Assembly: GCF_018138715.1 (NCBI RefSeq)
Contig: NZ_JAGSHX010000006.1
Span: 744,001 to 808,000 of the forward strand
Source of the DNA: Streptomyces asiaticus
GTDB taxonomy: Bacteria; Actinomycetota; Actinomycetes; Streptomycetales; Streptomycetaceae
Direction: 5' to 3'
Length of the DNA: 64,000 bases
Part shown: piece by piece, positions 9,266 through 17,523 of the stretch
Layout of the letters: each line of letters starts with the position of its first letter
Numbering within the stretch: the stretch's first letter is position 1
Notes under the pieces: generated by a model
Databases searched by the model: none
What the model was told of the DNA's origin: nothing
Seen by the model: the letters and a program-made list of their open reading frames with translations, nothing else
Program-made: the position numbers and the translations under genes

Positions 9266-9739
9266 CTAGGAAATGTCGCGTGTGATGCCGTCCAGGACGC
9301 GGCTGACGGCCCGGCGGGAAGCGGGGCCGGCCACGCGGAGGGCGCTGTAAAAGTAGGGCTCTTTCGTCTGAGTGACCCAAACGTCCCTATTTCCGAAGAC
9401 GGGGTGGCGCCAGCGCTTCTTGCCCTCGACCATCGAAGGCAGGCTCTTCATGTGGCTGGGCATTTTCCGCCCGTCCACACGGATCGCGACACCGGCCTGT
9501 CGACCCGTGGTCTTCACTTCGAGCCGCACGGCCTTCGAGAGGGCTCCGCGCAGTCCGTCCGGGCTGTAGCCGCGACCGGAGGGGATGGAGCGGATCGATT
9601 CCCGCACCTTGGGGACGAGCGGGCGGGCCGCGGCGCGCAGCTCCTTCCGGAAACGCTTCTTGATCTCCGGGTTGTCCATGCGCCGCAACTCCCGGGCGAC
9701 CCGCCGCAGATCGTCACTCCGGCGCAGCTCGATCGTCAT
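9266..9739 (-). CDS. HK97 gp10-like head-tail / tail completion protein
   Basis: The product has 157 residues. The N-terminus is a very basic helical segment (RRSDDLRRVARELRRM..RKELRAAARPL) followed by a small beta domain, the pattern of HK97 gp10-like neck and tail completion proteins. It starts at ATG 9739 and overlaps the previous gene by 26 bases. In most siphoviruses this gene precedes the major tail protein; here it follows it, a minor order change. Confidence 0.65.
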   Translation of the reverse strand: MTIELRRSDDLRRVARELRRMDNPEIKKRFRKELRAAARPLVPKVRESIRSIPSGRGYSPDGLRGALSKAVRLEVKTTGRQAGVAIRVDGRKMPSHMKSLPSMVEGKKRWRHPVFGNRDVWVTQTKEPYFYSALRVAGPASRRAVSRVLDGITRDIS

Positions 9740-9959
9740 CGCTGGCCTCCTCGCCGAACTGGACGAAGCTTCGATGCGTTGCGGCGTCGCGCCCGTCGGA
9801 GATCTTGTGGCCAGTGGCGTTCAGCGCGAAGAACGTGACGTACAGGCCGTAGGGGCTGAACTCGAGGCCCTGGACGTCACTCGGGTCGAGGCCCAGGCTC
9901 TTGCAGAAGTCGACGACCGCATCGCGCGACACCGACTCCGGAACGCTCGGCTGCGTCAC
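9714..9959 (-). CDS. Hypothetical tail-operon protein
   Basis: The product has 81 residues, and its GTG start overlaps the stop of the major tail gene (GTGA). It contains SRDAVVDFCKSLGLDP and SPYGLYVTFFALNATGHKI, which suggest a small alpha/beta fold. I do not recognise a family. Tight coupling to the tail tube gene suggests a role in tail assembly. Confidence 0.6.
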   Translation of the reverse strand: MTQPSVPESVSRDAVVDFCKSLGLDPSDVQGLEFSPYGLYVTFFALNATGHKISDGRDAATHRSFVQFGEEASDDDRAAPE

Positions 9960-10435
9960 GGGATCGTCACATTCTCCGCAGGAATGCGGGTGATGGCGAA
10001 CTGGAACGTCATCGACGCCGGGTTCTCCACGTCGCGGGACTTCGGCACGCCGGTCACCTTGACGGGGAAAATGTCCATTTTCTGGCCGGTGATGTCGCCC
10101 TCGGGGAAGATGACGATGAAGCCCGCGGTGTCGCGCGGCATCAGCGTGCGGGCGTCCGACGAGTTCGACGACGCGTACAGCGTGATCGAGCTGTCGTCTG
10201 CGGTGATCCGGCCCGGGATCTTCGACACGAAGCGGGAGCCGAGGTCCGGGGTGTCCTGCTGGTCGCTGTTCGTGGCGAACCCAGACACAGCCGAGACCTC
10301 GCCCGTCAGATCCGTGCCAGCGTTCAGCTCCGACCGGGTCGGCGACTGGTAGTTCGAGATCGACACGACCCAGTAGTAGTGGGTCGTACCGGGCGGGATG
10401 TACCGCGAGGTCGCGGCAAGCGGGGTGGCAGGCAT
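9956..10435 (-). CDS. Major tail (tube) protein
   Basis: The product has 159 residues and is beta-rich, with the order expected of a siphovirus tail tube subunit: an N-terminal arm, strands, a flexible insertion (ELNAGTDLTGEV), then SSITLYASSN and MTFQFAITRI strands. It lies just before the tail chaperone region and the tape measure gene. It opens MPATPLAATSRYIPPGTT. No signal peptide or membrane segment is present. Confidence 0.75.
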   Translation of the reverse strand: MPATPLAATSRYIPPGTTHYYWVVSISNYQSPTRSELNAGTDLTGEVSAVSGFATNSDQQDTPDLGSRFVSKIPGRITADDSSITLYASSNSSDARTLMPRDTAGFIVIFPEGDITGQKMDIFPVKVTGVPKSRDVENPASMTFQFAITRIPAENVTIP

Positions 10436-10437
10436 GG

Positions 10438-10746
10438 TCAGCTCTCCTCAGCCTTCTTCTCGTGCGCCTTGGCGCGCGACCGCGCCGGCCTCTCGGTGGG
10501 TTCCGCCGGCTCCGACTTCTCCGGCTCGTCTGCGGGTTCGGCGGTCTCCGCCTTGTCCGTAGCCCTCTCTTCGGCCGCTGCGGCTGCGGCTTCCGCCTGC
10601 GCCTTCAGCGCGGCCCGCTTCTCCAGTTCCTCGGTCGGGACCTGCTGCCAGCCCGCCGCGGTGTAGTGCGGCATGGACTCCCGGGGAACCTCGATCTCCT
10701 GGTCCTTCGGCAGGGTCGGGTGCCGCATGGTGATGGTGTCGCTCAC
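10438..10746 (-). CDS. Hypothetical tail-region protein with Ala/Glu-rich tail
   Basis: The product has 102 residues. I chose the GTG at 10746 because it forms a GTGA overlap with the upstream stop. Residues 1-40 (ITMRHPTLPKDQEIEVPRE, then HYTAAGWQQVP) are a short motif found in many phage head-tail clusters, where it marks small connector-linked proteins. The rest is a low-complexity Ala/Glu/Lys coiled coil (AEAAAAAAEERA) with a charged end. Exact role unknown. Confidence 0.65.
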   Translation of the reverse strand: MSDTITMRHPTLPKDQEIEVPRESMPHYTAAGWQQVPTEELEKRAALKAQAEAAAAAAEERATDKAETAEPADEPEKSEPAEPTERPARSRAKAHEKKAEES

Positions 10747-11084
10747 GGGACCCTCACCACCGCGACCTGCGTCGACGCGCCTGCGGTTGAGTAGGTGATC
10801 GTCGCAAGACCCGTCGCAGGGTCCGCATACAGGCCGGGGATCAGCGGGATGAGGCCGATGCCAGTCGTTGCCCCGACACTGAACGTCGAGTCGGCGATGG
10901 CCAGACGGCCATCGACCTGGCCCGGCGTCGCCAGGGTGACGGTGACCGGCGAGCCGCCGGTGTTCTTGACGAAGAGGAAGGTGCCGGAGCCGCATGCCGC
11001 CGTGTCGCCGTTCGTGGCGTTGACGGTAGCGCTTCCGATATCCGCGCCCACATTGGGCACGACCTGGGTTACGAGCGCGGTCAT
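10743..11084 (-). CDS. Hypothetical head/tail protein, beta-rich (possible decoration protein)
   Basis: The product has 113 residues from ATG. It is small, uncharged and rich in Val, Thr, Gly and Ala, with alternating strands (TFLFVKNTGGSPVTVTLATP and FSVGATTGIGLIPLIPGLY). The sequence looks like a small beta-sandwich such as a capsid decoration or tail protein. The two neighbouring genes are a connector and a tail-region gene. Assignment is by shape and place only. Confidence 0.6.
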   Translation of the reverse strand: MTALVTQVVPNVGADIGSATVNATNGDTAACGSGTFLFVKNTGGSPVTVTLATPGQVDGRLAIADSTFSVGATTGIGLIPLIPGLYADPATGLATITYSTAGASTQVAVVRVP

Positions 11085-11135
11085 CCGCGGTCTCTCCTTC
11101 TGACTGGCCCAACGGGCGAAACGGCGGCGCCGGAA

Positions 11136-11597
11136 TCAGGCGCCGGTGTAGGCGTCACAGGACACTTCGAAGACGACGACCGCCTGTGCGCCTTGCGGGG
11201 TCAGGCCCTGAGTGAGGCTGTGCGAGCCGACCATCGCCCGCATCACTGCACCACCCAGAGTTCGATCCGCAGCGATCGCGGCCCCGGCCTGCGCCAGCAG
11301 CTCGTAGGCGCGGCGCCGCGCACCGGCAATGTCGTCGCCACCCTGCAGAACAGCCGCAGCGCAACGGATCGTGAACTGCTCCCGGTCGACGCCGCCACCA
11401 AGGCCCTCGGTCAACAGCGTGGATTCGGCGTCGGTCTCGCTCTCACCGCCGGTGTAGCCGACGGACACAACCTCCTGCACCGTCGCCTGCGACGTCGACG
11501 GACCATCCCGCACCGTCACCCCAGCAAGACCAGCCCAGCCCTCGAAAGCAGCCACAAGGCCGTCCATGGTGGCCGGAAGCCTGGAGGTCCACGCCAT
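11136..11597 (-). CDS. Putative tail terminator / neck protein
   Basis: The product has 153 residues. The ATG at 11597 overlaps the upstream TGA (TGATG); a GTG one codon earlier is an alternative. The sequence has the length and alpha/beta pattern of siphovirus tail terminator or tail completion proteins, with a central REQFTIRCAAAVLQGG strand-helix and a C-terminal AVVVFEVSCDAYTG strand. Its place directly after the head-tail adaptor fits. Confidence 0.6.
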   Translation of the reverse strand: MAWTSRLPATMDGLVAAFEGWAGLAGVTVRDGPSTSQATVQEVVSVGYTGGESETDAESTLLTEGLGGGVDREQFTIRCAAAVLQGGDDIAGARRRAYELLAQAGAAIAADRTLGGAVMRAMVGSHSLTQGLTPQGAQAVVVFEVSCDAYTGA

Positions 11598-12133
11598 CAC
11601 GCCACCCCCGGCAACTGGCCGCCCAGCAGCTCAAGCGCCCGCCGCGGCACCGCGAAACCACGGCCCGCAACATAGGTCTCATTGTCTCCGCCGAGCTGAA
11701 CGCCCATGGTGCCGCGCTGCGTCTCCCACAAATGCTGAATGATGATCAGTGCTGCCAGTTGGACGTTCGGCGGCACCGTCGACACGCCAGCGACATAGTT
11801 GACCTGGATCCGCCCCTGGACTGCGGGCCCGGACAGGGCTGTGACTTCGCCCGTCTTGTTGTCCAAATGCAGTGCGTTGACGTCCCAGGTCTGCGAGCCG
11901 TCCACGGCCGCCACCGACGTCAAGGAGACGACGGGCGTCGACCGCAGCAGAAAGCAGCTGCCGCGCACGACCAGCTCGTCCGTCACCGCCCGCTGGTCGA
12001 TGACCCGGCCGCACGCCTCCTCCACCGGGAACGTCGCCGCATCCACATACGACTGCAGCTCCACATCGTTGCTGGTGTCCGAGGCGGGAATGTTCAGCTG
12101 CGCCTTGACCTGAGACAGCGAAACCAGTGGCAT
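11597..12133 (-). CDS. Head-tail adaptor (HK97 gp6-like)
   Basis: The product has 178 residues from ATG behind GGGGGTGAG. The N-terminus (LVSLSQVKAQLNIP, then DVELQSYVDAATFPVE) is the classical helical start of gp6-like connectors, which form the ring beneath the portal. A beta section (VSLTSVAAVDG) and a helix with LAALIIIQHLWETQRGTMG follow, also typical. It lies in the connector slot between capsid and tail genes. Confidence 0.8.
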   Translation of the reverse strand: MPLVSLSQVKAQLNIPASDTSNDVELQSYVDAATFPVEEACGRVIDQRAVTDELVVRGSCFLLRSTPVVSLTSVAAVDGSQTWDVNALHLDNKTGEVTALSGPAVQGRIQVNYVAGVSTVPPNVQLAALIIIQHLWETQRGTMGVQLGGDNETYVAGRGFAVPRRALELLGGQLPGVA

Positions 12134-12162
12134 CACTCACCCCCAGGCTCGAGCGGGCAGGG

Positions 12163-12456
12163 CTACTTGCTGCTGGACTGAGCGTCGTCGGCCTGCTTCG
12201 GCGGCCGTCCGCGGCGCGGCTTCGGCTCCACAGCAGCCTCCGGCGGCTTCTCCGCGTCCGCGCGCTCGGGTGCGGGCTTCGGCTCGGCCTTGGCTTCCTT
12301 CTCTGCGCCGTCGCCATCCGTCTTGGCGACGTCGTGGCCGTACTGGTCCTTGAGAACCTTGGCGACCTGGTCGGCCTCCGCCGAGCGACCAGCCCGCACG
12401 TACCCTTCGTACTCCTGCACCAGTGCGGCCTTCATGTCGGCCTTGATGTCCCTCAT
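12163..12456 (-). CDS. Hypothetical protein with AT-hook-like end
   Basis: The product has 97 residues; the ATG overlaps the previous stop (ATGA). The first 45 residues look helical (RDIKADMKAALVQEYEGYV, then AEADQVAKVLKDQYG), like small head-cluster proteins. The second half is Lys/Glu/Pro-rich and carries PRRGRPPK, the AT-hook consensus core, so it may touch DNA in the capsid. That last point is inference. Confidence 0.65.
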   Translation of the reverse strand: MRDIKADMKAALVQEYEGYVRAGRSAEADQVAKVLKDQYGHDVAKTDGDGAEKEAKAEPKPAPERADAEKPPEAAVEPKPRRGRPPKQADDAQSSSK

Positions 12457-13139
12457 AGCTCCCTCACCTGCTCTATCTCGGGCAGCAGCGCGTAGTAGTT
12501 GTCCTTCAGTGCCCGCCGCAGCGGCGATCGCTGCCGGGTGCGGTGCTCCAGCCGCACATCCCACAGCGCCTCTGCATGCTCGGCGTGGTGCTTCGTGTCG
12601 TTGCCGCACAACACTCGCGTGCCGTCCTCGCCGGGCGCGGTCACCACGTAGTGGGCCTGCTGCACGCCGATGCCGGGCAAGGCTCGGAAGAGGACCCGCA
12701 GCGGGAACTGGGAGTCGATGTCATCGCGCTCCCACATCGTCACCTCGGCGACGTCCAGGGCCGTCGCCGCGAGCAGCGTCCGGGTGTCGGCCGGTACTTG
12801 GGTGAGCACCTCGTCGGCGTCGATCCGCAGAAACCAGTCCCCCGGCTCGGCCATCGTCGCCCCGAGCCGGAACATGAAGTCCCGTTTCTCGACCTCGTTG
12901 CCCCACCACGGCTGCCGCGGCGTATGGATCGTGCAGCCCATTCCAGCACCCGCTGCAGTGTGCGCGATCGTCTCCGCCTGCTCAATCCCCGAAGCCGGCT
13001 TGCGCACCGCACCGGGGAAGCGGGCGTAGGGCCCGTCCACGGCGATCAGGTGGTCGCACAGACGTGCCGCGGACGCGACGCACTCGGCGAGCCACGATGC
13101 AGGCTCCTCGTACCACGACAGCAGACCGATGACCCTCAC
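12453..13139 (-). CDS. Glycosyltransferase-like protein (GT2-type fold)
   Basis: The product has 228 residues using the GTG at 13139, which overlaps the upstream stop (GTGA). It opens RVIGLLSWYEEPASWLAEC and has LIAVDGPYARFPGA then DWFLRIDADEVL, resembling the first strand and DXD-type metal/nucleotide-sugar motif of GT2 enzymes (IDADE). The C-terminal half (RDDIDSQFPLRVLFR) would hold the acceptor site. It is co-transcribed with a methyltransferase gene just after the major capsid gene, so the targets may be virion proteins. The substrate cannot be read from the sequence. Confidence 0.75.
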   Translation of the reverse strand: MRVIGLLSWYEEPASWLAECVASAARLCDHLIAVDGPYARFPGAVRKPASGIEQAETIAHTAAGAGMGCTIHTPRQPWWGNEVEKRDFMFRLGATMAEPGDWFLRIDADEVLTQVPADTRTLLAATALDVAEVTMWERDDIDSQFPLRVLFRALPGIGVQQAHYVVTAPGEDGTRVLCGNDTKHHAEHAEALWDVRLEHRTRQRSPLRRALKDNYYALLPEIEQVREL

Positions 13140-13636
13140 GTGTGCACCCCCAGCCAGCCGCCCCGCGGATTCCTCAACAGGACACCCAGCTGTCCGGTTG
13201 CGGCACAGACAGCCCCGATCCGGTAGTGGATGGTGTCCTCGTCGTGCCCGTTGCCTGCGTCGTGTACCAGGCACACCGAGCCGCGCGCGCCTACATCAGC
13301 CCACAGCCTGATCTCCTGCAGCCGATAGGAGGGGTCACTATCCAGGATCACCAGTTGGGCCGTGGCCATCTGCTCGGCGGTAGGCGTGGTCGCATCCGGG
13401 TGCGCGGGAGGCTGACGCCACTGCGGATCCGACTCGAAGCCCACATACTCGCAGCCGTCGAGGTCCAGATGGCTAGTGAGGCGCCCGACTCCCACCCCGG
13501 TCTCCAGCACCCAGGCCGGCTGAAGCATCCGCTGGAGCATGCCCGCGAAGCGGCAGAAATCCTGCTCCGGTGACCACTCGTCCCACGACAGCCAACCGAG
13601 TTCGGCATGCGCCGTGAACGTCTGCTCGTCCTGCAT
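13136..13636 (-). CDS. SAM-dependent methyltransferase-like protein
   Basis: The product has 166 residues from ATG 13636; a GTG one codon earlier is also possible. The class I methyltransferase signature is visible as WVLETGVGVGRLTSHL (motif I) near residue 40, then YVGFESDPQW (acidic end of strand 2) and QLVILDSDPSYRL (motif IV-like). It is short for a full enzyme, so the target-binding part may be minimal. The next gene is a glycosyltransferase with a GTGA overlap, which suggests joint action on a glycan or protein. Confidence 0.7.
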   Translation of the reverse strand: MQDEQTFTAHAELGWLSWDEWSPEQDFCRFAGMLQRMLQPAWVLETGVGVGRLTSHLDLDGCEYVGFESDPQWRQPPAHPDATTPTAEQMATAQLVILDSDPSYRLQEIRLWADVGARGSVCLVHDAGNGHDEDTIHYRIGAVCAATGQLGVLLRNPRGGWLGVHT

Positions 13637-13682
13637 CACACCCCCGCCAGGGGCCGGACCGGAGCCCGACCCCCTTTCATGA

Positions 13683-15077
13683 TCAGAAAGTCGGGCTGAC
13701 CAGGCCGGTTCCCGTGACCTCGACGACGCTCGCCGGGTAGCGGGCCGCGGTGAACGCGAGGTAGCCGTACACCTGCAGTCGCACAGTGAGGTTGCCGGAG
13801 CCGACCTCGGGCAGCACGCGGGAACGGATCCCCGACTCGTAGAGCAGCAGGTCGGAGGCGCGCAGGACGTGGACGACGTCCTCGTTCGTGCCCGCACCGA
13901 GAGCGGTCGGCATGTTCGGGTCGGTCACCACGGGCAGGCCGTGCATCTGGCCGACGACCTGCTGAGAGGCCACCGAACCGAGCGTCGCCATCGCATTCTG
14001 CGGGTTCCCCGCGTCCGGCACCACGAGCGGGCGACCGTTGGAGTCGGAGGCCGCGAGCAGATACGCCCACCGCCGCGGGTGCATCACGATGACGGTCGGT
14101 GCCATGAACCGCAGTGTGTGGACCCGCTGCACCGCATCCGCGATCTTGCTGTACAGCTTCGCCACCGTGGGGGTCGCGTCCGTGTACGTGATCGTGGTGA
14201 TGCCCGAGGTGCCACGCACACCCGTCACCTGGCCCGACGTACCCGAGCCGGAGATCACCTGCAGATCCGTCTTCGTCGCGTAGTCCGCCACGATGTCCCG
14301 GAAGATGACCTCGTCGAAGCTGACGGGCGACTGGTCGAGCAACTGGATCGCCACGTCCTGCTGACCGGCGATCGTGCGCACCGGAGCACTGATGGAGGTG
14401 TCCGTCAGGTCGGTCTCCTGCACCGCGGCGTTGTCCGCAGTCTGGATCGCGGCAGCAGTGCCGGTGGCGACCTTCGGGATGTTGATCGAGTCGGTGCCGG
14501 GCGGCAGGGGCTGGTTGTTGACCACGTTGGCGTAGGCGCGGCCCGCGCGGGCCAGCTCGATGAACTGCGACATGAGCCACAGCGGCGGGACCGCATATCC
14601 GCCGTTGCCGTCGGTCCGGTTCAGGTCACGGTATTCCTGCCCGGTCGCGACATCCTGTGCGTGCCGCTGAAGGCGGTCACGCGACTGCCCGTCGGCGTCC
14701 ATGTTGAGCTGGACGCGGGCGAGGTCCTGGAGGTACGAGCGGCCGTTGCCGCGCTCGTAGGTGCGGGCCTCGTTGACGGTCTCGACGCGGGCACGGGCCC
14801 GCTTCACCGCGGCAGCGCCCTCGGTGACGCTACGGGAACGCTCCGCCTCCTCGGACAGCTCGCTGATGCGCTCGTCGAGGGCGCGCAGTTCCTCGTCCTT
14901 GGCCTTCACCTGGCCGGTGAGCTCCCGGAATTCCGAGTCCTCTTCGGGGAGGAGGTCCTCGCGGGCCTCCTCCTCGGCGAGGTCGGTGATGGCCTTGCGC
15001 TTGGCGAGGATCTCCTCGCGCTCACGCGCGGTCTGCTCGCGCCTGGCGACCAGCCGCTTGAAACGCTCGTCAGCCAT
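13683..15077 (-). CDS. HK97-fold major capsid protein with delta (scaffold) domain
   Basis: The product has 464 residues. Residues 1-110 form a charged coiled coil (REREEILAKRKAITDLAEEE), the delta domain that acts as an internal scaffold and is normally cut off by the protease encoded next door. From about residue 150 the sequence is a typical HK97 fold: an N-arm, the RAYANVVNNQPLPPGTDS segment, SVASQQVVGQMHGLPVV and the TVRLQVYGYLAFTAARYPA ending. Gene order protease then capsid is standard. Confidence 0.93.
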   Translation of the reverse strand: MADERFKRLVARREQTAREREEILAKRKAITDLAEEEAREDLLPEEDSEFRELTGQVKAKDEELRALDERISELSEEAERSRSVTEGAAAVKRARARVETVNEARTYERGNGRSYLQDLARVQLNMDADGQSRDRLQRHAQDVATGQEYRDLNRTDGNGGYAVPPLWLMSQFIELARAGRAYANVVNNQPLPPGTDSINIPKVATGTAAAIQTADNAAVQETDLTDTSISAPVRTIAGQQDVAIQLLDQSPVSFDEVIFRDIVADYATKTDLQVISGSGTSGQVTGVRGTSGITTITYTDATPTVAKLYSKIADAVQRVHTLRFMAPTVIVMHPRRWAYLLAASDSNGRPLVVPDAGNPQNAMATLGSVASQQVVGQMHGLPVVTDPNMPTALGAGTNEDVVHVLRASDLLLYESGIRSRVLPEVGSGNLTVRLQVYGYLAFTAARYPASVVEVTGTGLVSPTF

Positions 15078-15086
15078 GACGAGTCT

Positions 15087-15100
15087 CCATTCCTGAATGG
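15087..15100 (-). promoter_or_regulatory. 14-bp palindrome over the capsid gene ribosome-binding region
   Basis: CCATTC-CT-GAATGG lies 9-23 bases before the capsid ATG at 15077. On the message its 3' arm overlaps the GGAATGGAG ribosome-binding segment, so folding could modulate capsid translation. Sequence observation; function is inferred. Confidence 0.35.
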
Positions 15101-15113
15101 TGGATCGTGACGG

Positions 15114-15130
15114 CGGCCCGTGCCGGGCCG
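15114..15130 (-). terminator. Small hairpin between protease and capsid genes
   Basis: CGGCCCG-TGC-CGGGCCG lies in the 141-bp gap between the protease stop and the capsid start. It has no U-tract, so it is more likely an attenuator or RNA-processing site than a full terminator. The rest of the gap shows no coding potential. Confidence 0.35.
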
Positions 15131-15218
15131 TGATGAGCCGTCGACCCGCCAGTGCCAGGCGCGCGACAGCGCCGCGGTCAGTGCCAGACCACGGAAAGAT
15201 CAGATGGGTGCGCCGGGC

Positions 15219-16268
15219 TCAGTCGGCGTCTTCGAGATGGCGCCGCAGGTGACGCTCGATGGCCGCCTTCTGGTCGGCGTCCATGTCCGCCTGCGGCAGC
15301 AGGGACAGCGCGTGCCGGACAGCAGGCAGGTTCGCCGCGGCGCCGATCCGCGGCTCGTGGTGGGTGAACCGGTACGAGTCCGGGGACTCGGGGTCGCCGT
15401 CGGGGTCAACCCAGGCGTGCATATAGCGCAGCAGGACCTGATTGCCTGCCGCACTGGCGGCAGCACCTCGCCGGTCGAAGCCCGGCTCGGTGGAAACACC
15501 AGTCCGGTGCGCGGGGATCTGCGCCGAGAGTCGCACGTCGACGTCGCCGTCGGCGATGGCTCGGGCGTCAGCCAGCGACAGCCGGCCGGGCGTCTTGCGT
15601 TCCGGGCCCATCTTCCGGTGCAGGGCGAGCACGGTGTCGCGGGCCCGCGTGAGCCGCGCCAGGTCGACACCGTCACCTGACCGGAGCTCGGCCATCGCCG
15701 CCTCGGGGTCGAGGGCGGCGAGCACTTCCAGGGCATCGGCCGCAGAGTTCAGCTGGGCGGACGTTGCCGGGTTCGCGCCGAAGTTCACCACCGACACGTC
15801 CCCCTTATGGAGGGACACTTCGGTCAGGGTGCGTTCGGTGTCGTCCTCCGACCAGGCATCGGCCTTCACACGGAACGCGAACGACATCTCGTCCATGTCG
15901 CCGCGCTCCATCTTAGTCTCCAGGCGCTGCACGTCCGGATCTCGGCGGTCGAGCTCGGCCTCAGTCAGGAGGCCCTTGGAGTCGGTAGACAGGCGCAGCG
16001 TGCCGCTCTTTGTCCTGGCGAGAGGCATTCCCTCGTGATTGATGAGCAGGTGCAGATCCGGCTTCGCAGCGAGCGTCGTGGCAAACGCCCGCTTGTCGAC
16101 CCACTCCGTCCAGCCGTAAGGCGGCCCGCCGAGCACGTCGTATCGGTAGTCGAAGACCGACGCGTAGCCGGTCAAGATGAGCCCATCTCCCTTGCCGCGC
16201 AGCTCGAAGCCGTCCGCGGCAATCGAGCGCCGCTCGGGAGAGTCCAGCAGCTTGTGCCGGTCAACCAT
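15219..16268 (-). CDS. HK97-type prohead protease (peptidase S78 family)
   Basis: The product has 349 residues. The N-terminal 190 residues hold the family signature: LTGYASVFDYRYDVLG, LLINHEGMPLART with the probable catalytic His, and MDEMSFAFRV with the probable catalytic Ser, then VSLHKGDVSVVNFGANP. The C-terminal 150 residues are an extra region of unknown function that ends in a helical DADQKAAIERHLRRHL segment. The enzyme should cut the capsid delta domain during maturation. The start overlaps the portal gene by 8 bases. Confidence 0.9.
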   Translation of the reverse strand: MVDRHKLLDSPERRSIAADGFELRGKGDGLILTGYASVFDYRYDVLGGPPYGWTEWVDKRAFATTLAAKPDLHLLINHEGMPLARTKSGTLRLSTDSKGLLTEAELDRRDPDVQRLETKMERGDMDEMSFAFRVKADAWSEDDTERTLTEVSLHKGDVSVVNFGANPATSAQLNSAADALEVLAALDPEAAMAELRSGDGVDLARLTRARDTVLALHRKMGPERKTPGRLSLADARAIADGDVDVRLSAQIPAHRTGVSTEPGFDRRGAAASAAGNQVLLRYMHAWVDPDGDPESPDSYRFTHHEPRIGAAANLPAVRHALSLLPQADMDADQKAAIERHLRRHLEDAD

Positions 16269-17508
16269 CGGTGCCGTCCTTTCGGATGAGGCGCAACGGC
16301 CCCGGGTTGTCGCTCCGGATCGTGGGAGGCGAAATGACCGTGCCCGACGCGATCGGCAGCGGCGTGTAGTCCTGCCCGGCGCCGTTCGGCAGCGGCGGCT
16401 CGTCTTCCAGGGCGCGCAAGCCGTCGATGTTGTCCCAGCCGATCAGGCGCTTCTTCTCGTGCACCTCGAAGCGGGTCAGCAGGTCGGCGCGGATCAGCAC
16501 GTCCGGGTTGAACTTCACGTACTGGCCGCGCGGCAGCAGCGCCGACAGGTGCGACTCCAGCAAGGCCAGCCACGGCAGCAGGGAAAACTGCACCAGCTCG
16601 ATCTGTCGCTGCTCGGGCGAGCTGTACGACATCGACCCGCCGGTCTCACCGCCGATCATCTCCGGCGGAATCCCGTAGATGGAGGCGATCGTCGACGCCG
16701 TCAGACGCATCGTCTGCACGAACTGCGCCTCGTTCGGGCTGACCGTGGTCGGCTCATACTCCCAGTCCTTGCCGTACACGATCGGCTCATGCGAGCGGAT
16801 GGCCTGCACCAGGCGCCGCTTGATGACGTTCGCCTGCGTCTGATCGACCGTCTGCTGCGTGTTCTTGAAACGGCCCGGCGGCACCCCGCCCGAGCGGAAC
16901 CAGTCGTCGGAGAACTGCTGCGCCGCCAAGCCCGTCGACACCGTCACCGCATAGGCGCCGATCGGCGACAGCCCCCACACCCGGCCCGGCAACTGGAACC
17001 ACGGAATGTGGACGACATCCTCGGACGGAAGGCGCTCCCCCATGTAGGAGAACTTCGGGTTCGTGAAGGAGCCCGACTCCCCCATCGCCGCCATCCGGTC
17101 CTCACAGAGCACGAACGCCGGGTCCAGCCACTCGATCTCCGTCGGATACTCCAGATAGTCCCGGGCCGTCACCACCCCGACCGCATTCCCGCGGTAGGCG
17201 AGCGACGTCACCGCGCGGAACACCCAGTCATGCAGCGTGCCCTGCGCGCACGGCTGCGTGAACAGGCTCGGCAGCGGCAACTCCTGCTTCGTGTTACCCA
17301 TCTGCCGGTACACGCACAACGGCATCCCCGAGATGGTTGCCGCGAGCAGCCGACCTGCCGCCAGGACCGGCCCCAGCCGCAGCGCGCCATCCTCGTTCAG
17401 TGCGGCCGGCGACGCCAGCGGGTCGGCCGGCCACGACACCGTCGAAGAGTCCAGCATCCGTCGCTCATCACCACCACGCCGCAACAGGCCACGGAACGGG
17501 TTACGCAC
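16261..17508 (-). CDS. Portal protein (HK97 family)
   Basis: The product has 415 residues, the usual size. Recognisable parts are GPVLAAGRLLAATISG, LPLPSLFTQPCAQGT, FRAVTSLAYRGNAVGVV, DVVHIPWFQLPGRVWGLSPI, then a GVPPGRFKNTQQTVDQ stretch and IYGIPPEMIGGE, all of which occur in this order in HK97-type portals. The protein forms the dodecameric DNA channel at one capsid vertex. It lies between terL and the protease, as expected. Confidence 0.93.
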   Translation of the reverse strand: MRNPFRGLLRRGGDERRMLDSSTVSWPADPLASPAALNEDGALRLGPVLAAGRLLAATISGMPLCVYRQMGNTKQELPLPSLFTQPCAQGTLHDWVFRAVTSLAYRGNAVGVVTARDYLEYPTEIEWLDPAFVLCEDRMAAMGESGSFTNPKFSYMGERLPSEDVVHIPWFQLPGRVWGLSPIGAYAVTVSTGLAAQQFSDDWFRSGGVPPGRFKNTQQTVDQTQANVIKRRLVQAIRSHEPIVYGKDWEYEPTTVSPNEAQFVQTMRLTASTIASIYGIPPEMIGGETGGSMSYSSPEQRQIELVQFSLLPWLALLESHLSALLPRGQYVKFNPDVLIRADLLTRFEVHEKKRLIGWDNIDGLRALEDEPPLPNGAGQDYTPLPIASGTVISPPTIRSDNPGPLRLIRKDGTDG

Positions 17509-17523
17509 GATCGACCCCTCCCG

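Noticed and set aside
13636..14580. A 314-residue minus-strand frame within the capsid gene
   Set aside because: It is a +1/-1 shadow of the capsid coding frame with His/Arg/Gly-rich composition.
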